Assembly: GCA_013203015.1 (NCBI GenBank)
Contig: JABMPO010000263.1
Span: 1 to 5,505 of the forward strand
Direction: 5' to 3'
DNA from: Fidelibacterota bacterium
GTDB taxonomy: Bacteria > Fidelibacterota > Marinisomatia > Marinisomatales > TCS56
DNA length: 5,505 nucleotides
The notes below the pieces were generated by a model, which saw only the letters and a program-made list of their open reading frames with translations, made no database searches and was not told the DNA's origin. The translations under genes were made by a program, and so were the position numbers. Shown one piece after another: positions 1 through 4,741 of this stretch. The first letter of the stretch is position 1. Each line of letters begins with the position of its first letter.

Positions 1-57
1 GGATCCGGTGTGGGCCTTCTTTCTTGATTTTGATTAAAGATAAAGATATTATTATTT

Positions 58-591
58 TCAGTCATTGGTTAACTCCTTTGGGATAAAAAATGATCTTGTT
101 GGCAATTCTCTTTTAACTTCAGATGTGCATCTTTTTTTTATTCTCTTGTTTTCATTTCTACCATCATCATAACCTTTTAAACCGCTCTTATTACTCATGA
201 TTTGGTGAAATTCATTTTTAAGATTCTCGGTATATTTTTTATTAGTCGCAATTTGTATGACGATTAAATCAAGCTCATTATGAAGTTCTTGATAACCATA
301 TCTTTTACACTCATATTTTTTTATTTTTGAAGTAAAATTAAATGTTGGTTGAATAGTAACAAGAAATGCAGCTATTACTCCAAAAATTTTCCATGTAATT
401 TGACCAATTGTGAAATCCCAAAACCATAATCCTGCTACTATCGAACCTGGAGCAGTTACAAGTAAGAATCTATTAATCCAAGTAATCTTATTTTCAGCTT
501 TATAAAGAAGTGCTGAATAGTATTTTACATTTAATCTAGCTGTCCTATATTCATCATAAATAGTCCAAACCGGGTGATTTTTTGTATCCAT
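58..591 (-). CDS. SLATT-like two-transmembrane protein, candidate membrane effector
   Basis: Complete 177-residue reading frame, ATG at 591 to TGA at 58. An N-terminal amphipathic helix (about residues 8-36, many Tyr/Lys) is followed by two hydrophobic segments (about 39-57 and 62-81) joined by a very short turn. A long charged helical region (about 86-132) follows, then a basic tail rich in Lys and Arg. This helix, hairpin of two membrane helices and cytosolic helix layout is that of SLATT-family proteins, which are proposed pore-forming or membrane-damaging effectors in bacterial conflict systems. No enzyme motif is visible. The gene lies 79 bases after the 81-codon ORF, or 33 bases after that ORF's alternative-frame stop at 625, and is last in the SIR2-like cassette. 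Its ribosome binding site is weak: only GAG, about 11 bases before ATG. G+C is low (20-25% in sampled lines). The family call rests on topology and general sequence character, so an unrelated two-TM protein remains possible. Confidence 0.62.
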   Translation of the reverse strand: MDTKNHPVWTIYDEYRTARLNVKYYSALLYKAENKITWINRFLLVTAPGSIVAGLWFWDFTIGQITWKIFGVIAAFLVTIQPTFNFTSKIKKYECKRYGYQELHNELDLIVIQIATNKKYTENLKNEFHQIMSNKSGLKGYDDGRNENKRIKKRCTSEVKRELPTRSFFIPKELTND

Positions 592-624
592 GTTATATTA
601 CTCGATACTGTTATTTATTAATTT

Positions 625-753
625 TTATAGTTTCCGCCTAAACTTCTTCTTTTCTTTCTTCACTATATTCTCATAAGAATACTGATAGATTACACGCTGA
701 ACGCTGTTTTTGTACATTAAAAAGAAAGCTTCTGCGGGGGCGGATTGGAGATT
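625..753 (-). other. Alternative-frame 3' extension of the 81-codon ORF
   Basis: This stretch of 42 codons plus TAA is in the frame shifted by one base from the 81-codon ORF. The frame is open only from 759, because a TAG lies at 760-762, so it cannot be an independent gene with an upstream start. It would be read only if the frame changes between 759 and 671. Its translation (LQSAPAEAFF near the start, VIYQYSYENI in the middle, KKEKKKFRRKL at the end) looks more natural than the C-terminus in the annotated frame. It also ends 33 bases before the SLATT-like start, which gives a tighter operon. Confidence 0.4.
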
Positions 754-916
754 CCCAGGCTATAATGGCCTCATACTCATCGGCTTTGAAATACAGCTCA
801 TGGGTGAAATCGGTTTGGTGCAGTTTGTATGATGCTAGTGCCTTGGCCTGGCCGAATTCCCTGTAGTCATTCCGTACGGCTATGGAGTTTTCCTTTTCAA
901 TGGATATGATTTTCAT
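671..916 (-). CDS. Small hypothetical protein, probably frameshifted at its 3' end
   Basis: 81-codon reading frame, ATG at 916 to TGA at 671, starting only 8 bases after the SIR2-like stop. I do not recognise the family. Residues 1-54 look like a soluble, well-composed alpha/beta protein, with an acidic patch near FKADEYEAI (43-51). Residues 55-81 are Arg/Pro/Ser-rich and look unlike a natural C-terminus. A reading frame shifted by one base (753 to 625) continues with a more protein-like stretch beginning NLQSAPAEAFFLMY and ending in a Lys/Arg-rich tail. Joining the two at the GGG of 756-754 gives a 96-residue protein. G+C is about 48%, clearly above both neighbours (about 20-32%). The gene may therefore be a broken remnant, a sequencing error, or a cargo gene of different origin from the SIR2-like and SLATT-like genes. 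No good Shine-Dalgarno precedes it, so translation could be coupled to the upstream gene. Confidence 0.5.
   Translation of the reverse strand: MKIISIEKENSIAVRNDYREFGQAKALASYKLHQTDFTHELYFKADEYEAIIAWESPIRPRRSFLFNVQKQRSACNLSVFL
739..754. repeat. Direct repeat copy 1 (GGCGGAYTGGAGWTTC)
   Basis: Plus strand ggcggattggagattc. It matches 14 of 16 bases of the copy at 2171-2186, in the same orientation. It lies in the 81-codon ORF exactly where the apparent frame break occurs. Confidence 0.45.
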
Positions 917-924
917 TATTTGTT

Positions 925-2076
925 TTATAGTATTATCCCATAATCTTGAATGAAGGCACTAATCTTTTTCTCACGATAATCACTACCAATACCCTGCATT
1001 TCAACTTGGTTACCATTTTTTAAGATGTTTGATAAAAATTGACGAGATTTATTAATATTTGGTCTGGACATTTTATAACAAGTACCACCAACTGTTTTCA
1101 TATTGTATTCGATTTTATTTTCTTTTGGAAATAGTATTGACATGTTTTGTTCATGGTATGCAAAACCAAAAAAATATATATGCGATGCTTCTGCAGTCCT
1201 TTTATTAAAAAGTTCAACGTTGCTTTGAACTGTCGAATCATTATACGTTTTAATATTTAAAGCAATTTTTAGTAAGCGTTCATCATATTTTGAAAGTTTT
1301 CCCGTATCTTCAGGTTCAAATCCATATTCATTCCAACTCGAGATTTTATATTTATTTTCCCAATTTGGAATTTCTCGGAATTTGATTGGTGAGTACTTGG
1401 TGTAATTTTCATCATCTTTTAATAGAGAACCAATTGAACCATATACATGGAAAATTGGAATTAATTCCTCTAGATTTAGTTTTTCATTTATTTCGTTCTC
1501 GAACAGATTATAAATGGATGAACTAAGAAAATAATCAAAGGACCTATCATAATTGAAATTGATTATTATTAAGTTGGCTAATTTTTGTTTTATATCAGAT
1601 AGATTCTTACAGTTGTACCTAATTAATTCCCATAAATCGTTATACCAAGTCCGTGTAATTATTCCGTGCTCATTAGGCTTGAAATAATCCTCAATTTCGT
1701 TATTAGATATAGCTGCTATTGCTCCCAACTTTGCTAATATAGAGTACTCCTTACGATAATAAAGAAAATCATCAATAGACTCTGTAGAAAAAAGTTTGTC
1801 AGTCCAACCTGAAATATCAAAAGAATCTTCTGTCCAATATTCTATTACGCCTTGGTGTAATTTGTTTAATATTTCAGATGGAAGGTAATCAGTTAAATTA
1901 TTGTCGAATAATTTTTGTTGATTGTTCCACAGAATCCTTTTTATGTTGCCTAGAAATATTTTGTTATTGTATAAAGCAGCGATTGCATTTAATAATTCAA
2001 CTCCGGTTGGGAATTTAATATCTTTACTTGCTCCAGCACCCAAGACAATTATTGTGTTAACTTTTCTTGCAGCCAT
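925..2076 (-). CDS. SIR2-like NAD-binding protein, candidate defence effector
   Basis: 383 residues from ATG at 2076 to TAA at 925. The frame stays open upstream to an ATG at 2223 (432 residues). I prefer the internal ATG because the SIR2 Rossmann motif normally starts within about 15 residues of the N-terminus, the extra 49 residues are low-complexity Lys/Ser/Pro, and they overlap a better small ORF. Motifs in order: GAGAS (13-17) with PTG (23-25), the dinucleotide-binding loop; SIDDFLYY (100-107); INFNYDRSFDYFL (172-184), matching the T-x-NYD motif; FHVYGS (209-214), matching the (K)LHGS motif with candidate catalytic His210; and FFGFAYHEQN (302-311), matching the late G-(Y/F)-S...D-N NAD-ribose motif. 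No other domain is evident, and the region after residue 312 is unassigned. SIR2-like proteins of this kind usually hydrolyse NAD+ during infection. Whether this one is an NADase is inferred. Position next to a SLATT-like gene supports a defence role. G+C is about 25-32%. Confidence 0.78.
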   Translation of the reverse strand: MAARKVNTIIVLGAGASKDIKFPTGVELLNAIAALYNNKIFLGNIKRILWNNQQKLFDNNLTDYLPSEILNKLHQGVIEYWTEDSFDISGWTDKLFSTESIDDFLYYRKEYSILAKLGAIAAISNNEIEDYFKPNEHGIITRTWYNDLWELIRYNCKNLSDIKQKLANLIIINFNYDRSFDYFLSSSIYNLFENEINEKLNLEELIPIFHVYGSIGSLLKDDENYTKYSPIKFREIPNWENKYKISSWNEYGFEPEDTGKLSKYDERLLKIALNIKTYNDSTVQSNVELFNKRTAEASHIYFFGFAYHEQNMSILFPKENKIEYNMKTVGGTCYKMSRPNINKSRQFLSNILKNGNQVEMQGIGSDYREKKISAFIQDYGIIL

Positions 2077-2095
2077 TTTATATTTACATTTTTTC

Positions 2096-2251
2096 TTAAA
2101 CTTTTGTTTTAGTTCCTTCCCCACCTTCACACCAACATACTGAAGGATCAAACATAGGGAAGAAGATTTCGGCGGACTGGAGTTTCTTTTCCGGTTCGGT
2201 GTTGGCTTTACAATAGTCAACAATTTCCTTGTGAAGTGCAGTTGCTTTCAT
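2096..2251 (-). CDS. 51-codon small ORF preceding the SIR2-like gene
   Basis: ATG at 2251 to TAA at 2096, ending 19 bases before the preferred SIR2-like start. A clear Shine-Dalgarno-type AAGGGG sits at 2256-2261, four bases from ATG, which is the best ribosome binding site in the left half. The first 21 residues (ALHKEIVDYCKANTEPEK) read as a natural amphipathic helix and faintly recall the N-terminus of AlkD-like DNA alkylation repair proteins. The rest (FFPMFDPSVCWCEGGEG) does not continue that family and looks like an out-of-frame or recombined tail. G+C is about 44%, above the SIR2-like gene. It may be a truncated gene, a short leader peptide whose translation is coupled to the SIR2-like gene, or a real small protein. 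It lies in a different frame from the longer version of the SIR2-like ORF. Confidence 0.4.
   Translation of the reverse strand: MKATALHKEIVDYCKANTEPEKKLQSAEIFFPMFDPSVCWCEGGEGTKTKV
2171..2186. repeat. Direct repeat copy 2 (GGCGGAYTGGAGWTTC)
   Basis: Plus strand ggcggactggagtttc, 14 of 16 identical to 739-754. It lies in the 51-codon ORF where its natural-looking N-terminal part gives way to an odd tail. On the minus strand both copies encode the peptide LQSA in the same codon phase. The two copies bracket the entire SIR2-like gene. Confidence 0.45.
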
Positions 2252-2255
2252 AATA

Positions 2256-2261
2256 CCCCTT
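2256..2261 (-). promoter_or_regulatory. Shine-Dalgarno of the 51-codon ORF
   Basis: The minus strand reads AAGGGG here, with TATT separating it from the ATG at 2251. It argues that translation begins at 2251 rather than at the ATG of 2223, which has no comparable site. The SIR2-like start would then be reached by re-initiation or by its own A-rich upstream region. Confidence 0.5.
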
Positions 2262-2278
2262 GCTTTAATTCCCGCCGT

Positions 2279-2323
2279 AAATTAACAAAAAACAATTATT
2301 ATTCAAAGATCGTAAATAGTAAA
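2279..2323 (-). promoter_or_regulatory. Candidate sigma70-type promoter(s) for the SIR2-like cassette
   Basis: Two overlapping candidates lie in this AT-rich stretch. The first has -35 TTGAAT (2301-2306) and -10 TAATTT (2279-2284), spaced 16. The second has -35 TTTACT (2318-2323) and -10 TAATAA (2296-2301), also spaced 16. Either would start transcription just upstream of the 51-codon ORF. High A+T makes chance matches likely, and no clear Bacteroidota-type TTTG/TAnnTTTG pair was seen. Confidence 0.35.
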
Positions 2324-2332
2324 AAGTAATTC
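2312..2332. repeat. Three degenerate 7-base tandem units
   Basis: Plus strand reads gtaaata, gtaaaaa, gtaattc in direct succession. The units share GTAA. They lie in the spacer between the phosphoesterase gene and the cassette and overlap one candidate -35 box. It may be an operator-like or simple degenerate repeat. No dyad symmetry is obvious. Confidence 0.4.
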
Positions 2333-2380
2333 GAAATTGGTGATATTTTAGCGAGCGAAAAAGTGCTTGGGTAGCTTTTC

Positions 2381-2398
2381 TATCAGCGATTTCTGATA
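2381..2398. repeat. Short perfect inverted repeat TATCAG/CTGATA
   Basis: A 6-base stem with a 6-base loop lies 43 bases past the phosphoesterase stop. No T-run follows it on the minus strand (GAAAAGC follows), so it is not a convincing intrinsic terminator. It could be a weak transcript-end hairpin or a small operator. Confidence 0.35.
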
Positions 2399-2416
2399 AA
2401 TATGGATTATAGTGTT

Positions 2417-2441
2417 CTCTGTACCTCTGCGAATCAGTGGT
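2417..2441 (-). repeat. ACAGAG-type degenerate repeat just past the phosphoesterase stop
   Basis: Immediately after the stop codon the minus strand reads CCACTGATTCGCAGAGG followed by TACAGAGAAC, with the unit (A/G)CAGAG occurring twice nine bases apart. From memory this resembles an ACCACAGAG-type short repeat often seen at gene borders in diverse bacterial genomes. That identification is tentative. Confidence 0.3.
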
Positions 2442-3652
2442 TAATTCTTTTTCGCTCTAGTAAGCCGTAAGACTGTTATCTCATTTGGAATCCCAATTCG
2501 CAGTGGCGGACCCCAGTAACCGGTACCGACATTGACATAAATCCAAGTGCCATCATGGTTGTGCAGTCCGGCGATATAGGGATGAGCTTGTTTCACAGCC
2601 AGGTGGAACGGCTTGAATTGTCCCCCGTGGGTGTGCCCGGAAAGTTGCAGGTCAAATCCCAGTTTACTGGCATTATAAATACTGGCAGGCTGGTGGGCTA
2701 ATAATATTTTGATTGAATCAGCGGGTGCACCAGCCAGAGCTTTGGCTGGATCAGTTTTATGATCGGGCTGCATCCGGCCTGCTTCCAAATCGGTGACGCC
2801 AGCAACGGTCAGTGTTGCACCATTGATATTGATTAGCCGATGCTCATTTACCAAATTAGTGAAACCGATCCGCTCGGTTTCCTGCAACCAGTGCTCGACC
2901 CCGGAATAATATTCGTGATTGCCGGTGATAAAGAATTTACCGATTGGTGCCTGCAAATCGGCCAGGGGTGCCACATCGTTTGATAAGTAACTGACCGAGC
3001 CATCTACTAGATCACCGGTAAGGGCAATCAGATCCGGTTTCAAATCATTCACCTGATCAGTTATCTGGCGAACGAAATCACGCTTGATGGTAGGACCAAC
3101 GTGAATGTCAGAGATCTGGACGATCCGCAATCCTTCTAATTGATCCGGCAGATTTTCAATTGGCACATCAACTTCGATCACATCCGGTTTTCGCCGTGCC
3201 TGAAAAAATCCATAGGCGGTGAATCCGCCAGTGAGACTAATCAAACCCAGATTCATGGCAGTGATAACAAACTGGCGCCGACTGGGATCGTTGATTGCAG
3301 CCACTTCACGGCCTGCCATTCCCTGTAACCAACTCGCAATTTTGCTGCCGCTGAACCAGACGCCCCAGCCCAGATCACGGGCAACAATGACTATCAGGGT
3401 CATAACAAAAAAGCCCAAACTGGTGTAACCGATCCATGACATGAGATCAGTGAAACGGTTTTCAATGCCATTGAAACGCAAGACTGGTCCCGTGATTGAA
3501 AACAGGGCTAGAACAACAATCAGCAACCAGAGTGCTACAATCCAGGGTGTACTAAGTCCCAGAGTTGGGATAATCCGCAGGCCCACGTAGCCGTGTATCA
3601 ATCCCAGAACTGCCAGTACCACAAATAGAAATATCATTGGTGTTCTTTGCAT
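2441..3652 (-). CDS. Membrane-anchored metallophosphoesterase (YkuE/YaeI type)
   Basis: Complete 403-residue protein, ATG at 3652 to TAA at 2441. The N-terminal third is membrane: hydrophobic helices at about 5-29, 36-57, 72-92 and 127-150. The last is preceded by a PSRRQF stretch. The catalytic calcineurin-like domain spans about 172-396 and carries all expected metal-binding motifs: D-I-H (182-184), GDLVDG (213-218), GNHE (244-247), His320 and GHTHGG (339-344). Relatives are two-metal phosphoesterases. Some act on UDP-2,3-diacylglucosamine-like or other membrane-associated substrates, but the substrate here is unknown. The start is supported by GAAGG seven bases before ATG. That ribosome binding site falls inside several possible RNA stems in the 180-base spacer shared with the upstream dehydrogenase gene. 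G+C is about 50%, like the genes to its right. It looks like an intact chromosomal gene with no frameshift. Confidence 0.92.
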   Translation of the reverse strand: MQRTPMIFLFVVLAVLGLIHGYVGLRIIPTLGLSTPWIVALWLLIVVLALFSITGPVLRFNGIENRFTDLMSWIGYTSLGFFVMTLIVIVARDLGWGVWFSGSKIASWLQGMAGREVAAINDPSRRQFVITAMNLGLISLTGGFTAYGFFQARRKPDVIEVDVPIENLPDQLEGLRIVQISDIHVGPTIKRDFVRQITDQVNDLKPDLIALTGDLVDGSVSYLSNDVAPLADLQAPIGKFFITGNHEYYSGVEHWLQETERIGFTNLVNEHRLININGATLTVAGVTDLEAGRMQPDHKTDPAKALAGAPADSIKILLAHQPASIYNASKLGFDLQLSGHTHGGQFKPFHLAVKQAHPYIAGLHNHDGTWIYVNVGTGYWGPPLRIGIPNEITVLRLTRAKKN

Positions 3653-3720
3653 TTATCCGCCTTCGTCCCGATTAAAACCAGGACTTCGGCGTAATTGTAC
3701 TCCAGAGTAGTGGCGGATAA
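3653..3720. repeat. Perfect 9-base inverted repeat bounding 68 bases
   Basis: TTATCCGCC at 3653-3661 and GGCGGATAA at 3712-3720, spaced by 50 bases. It could be the stem of an RNA leader or the terminal repeats of a very small palindromic element. No flanking target duplication was seen. CGGCGTARTT also occurs as a direct repeat at 3687-3696 and 3724-3733. Confidence 0.5.
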
Positions 3721-3730
3721 CCACGGCGTA

Positions 3731-3747
3731 GTTCCGATCTTCGGAAC
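3731..3747. repeat. Perfect hairpin GTTCCGA-TCT-TCGGAAC
   Basis: A 7-base perfect stem with a 3-base loop, midway between the dehydrogenase stop and the phosphoesterase start. The minus strand continues CTACGCCG without a T-run, so it is not an ordinary intrinsic terminator. It may protect the transcript end, act as an operator, or form the first hairpin of the leader. Its formation competes with the pairing of 3743-3751. Confidence 0.5.
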
Positions 3748-3832
3748 GAAGCCGGGTAGATAGATGGGCCACTGGTTTAACCTTGGAGATCCATTTTCGA
3801 ATTCAAGCTGCATTTAATGATGGGGAAGCAGA

Positions 3833-4732
3833 TTAAGTTTCCCAGTTGAAGTTGACATCGGTCAGTTTTTCCGAAGTTGCCCACAGCACGGTTGCATCGG
3901 CTTCATTATGGGACGCTTCATTTGATTCCACCTTCACTGCTTGGCCGCGCCAGCCACCCCAGTTTTTAGGACCATAATAATCACTACCTTGAACATCTGT
4001 GGCAACCGCCGCCCGAACCGTGGGCAACGCACCCATGTACGATGATTGCGCGAATAATTTATTGCCAAACATGAATGCGTTGGAATATTTTTGCAGATTC
4101 GTGTTACTCCAGCCGGGATGAGCAGCAACAGCCATGGCATCAATATCAAATTGCTCAAATTTACGTTGAAGTTCGTAAGTGAATAGCAGGTTGGATAGTT
4201 TCGCCAATCCGTAAGCGCCCATTTTTTGATAGCTTTTTTCCGCATTCAGGTTTTCCGGGTTAAATTTCCCCCACTTGTGAGCCATGCTGGCAACGTTAAC
4301 GATTCGGGCTGCAGGTGTCTTTAAAATTAAGGGCAATAATAATCCGGTTAGGGCGAAATGACCCAGGTGATTAGTGCCGAACTGCATTTCAAAGCCATCG
4401 GCGGTTTTATAATGTTCCGGTAGAGCCATGACACCGGCATTATTAGCCAGAATATCCAGGCGATCGTATCTGGCACTGAAATCGCCGGCAAATTTGCGAA
4501 CCGATTTCAGGCTGGCCAGATCCAGTTCCAGCAATTCTAATTTGGCCTGGGGATTAGTATTGCGGATTTCGCTTGCGGCCAATTGCGCTTTTTCAGGGTT
4601 GCGGCAGGCCATGACGACAGTTGCACCATTGGCGGCAAAAGTACGGGTGGTTTCCAGTCCGATACCGCTGTTAGCGCCGGTGACAATGGTAATTTTTCCG
4701 GTCAGATCCGGTATCTCAAAATTTAGTTCCAT
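3833..4732 (-). CDS. Short-chain dehydrogenase/reductase, retinol-dehydrogenase-like
   Basis: Complete 299-residue protein, ATG at 4732 to TAA at 3833. Classical SDR signature in order: TGANSGIG (18-25, cofactor loop), Arg44 after the second strand in ACRN (suggesting NADP(H) preference), NNAG (97-100), catalytic Asn121 in GTNHLGHF, Ser149 in NVASMAHKW, and the Y-x-x-x-K pair Tyr174/Lys178. The NHLGHF and AHPGW motifs and the length place it near the retinol dehydrogenase/WW-oxidoreductase-like branch, an oxidoreductase of a hydrophobic alcohol or ketone. The substrate cannot be read from sequence. No signal peptide or membrane segment, so cytosolic. It starts 9 bases after the stop of the hydrolase gene, indicating co-transcription. 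Its Shine-Dalgarno is weak (GAAAGA, 12 bases before ATG). No anomaly was seen. Confidence 0.93.
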   Translation of the reverse strand: MELNFEIPDLTGKITIVTGANSGIGLETTRTFAANGATVVMACRNPEKAQLAASEIRNTNPQAKLELLELDLASLKSVRKFAGDFSARYDRLDILANNAGVMALPEHYKTADGFEMQFGTNHLGHFALTGLLLPLILKTPAARIVNVASMAHKWGKFNPENLNAEKSYQKMGAYGLAKLSNLLFTYELQRKFEQFDIDAMAVAAHPGWSNTNLQKYSNAFMFGNKLFAQSSYMGALPTVRAAVATDVQGSDYYGPKNWGGWRGQAVKVESNEASHNEADATVLWATSEKLTDVNFNWET

Positions 4733-4741
4733 GATTATTTT

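Larger units (their letters stand above)
3653..3751 (-). promoter_or_regulatory. Structured leader that can sequester the phosphoesterase ribosome binding site
   Basis: On the minus-strand transcript the bases next to the start codon can pair three ways. First, TTATCCGCC (3712-3720) pairs perfectly over 9 bases with GGCGGATAA (3653-3661), directly abutting ATG. Second, a local hairpin at 3658-3691 has a CGCC/GGCG outer stem, a symmetric GAA/GAA internal loop and a GTCCTG/CGGGAC inner stem (one G-U). Third, CTTCGTTCC (3743-3751) pairs with GGGACGAAG (3661-3669) over 9 bases with one G-U. The pairings share bases and exclude each other, as in translational switches. No known riboswitch family is recognised. 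Confidence 0.42.

Noticed and set aside
1..57. Terminator or new gene downstream of the SLATT-like gene
   Set aside because: Too short; no hairpin with T-run and no start codon with a ribosome binding site can be seen.
617..650. Integron attC-like core (GTTTAGGC) between the small ORF and the SLATT-like gene
   Set aside because: Does not fit GTTRRRY and no matching partner core was found, so a gene-cassette reading is unsupported.
1922..2143. 73-codon plus-strand ORF with hydrophobic content
   Set aside because: Antisense to the start of the SIR2-like gene, with no ribosome binding site or family resemblance.
2077..2223. N-terminal extension of the SIR2-like protein starting at ATG 2223
   Set aside because: Low-complexity, no domain, overlaps a better small ORF in another frame, and puts the Rossmann motif unusually far from the N-terminus.
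3140..3428. Two plus-strand ORFs opposite the phosphoesterase membrane region
   Set aside because: Antisense shadows with no family features.
3731..3747. Intrinsic terminator for the hydrolase-dehydrogenase operon
   Set aside because: Good hairpin but no following T-run on the transcribed strand.
3934..4245. 103-codon minus-strand ORF inside the dehydrogenase gene
   Set aside because: Out-of-frame shadow of a clearly coding SDR gene.
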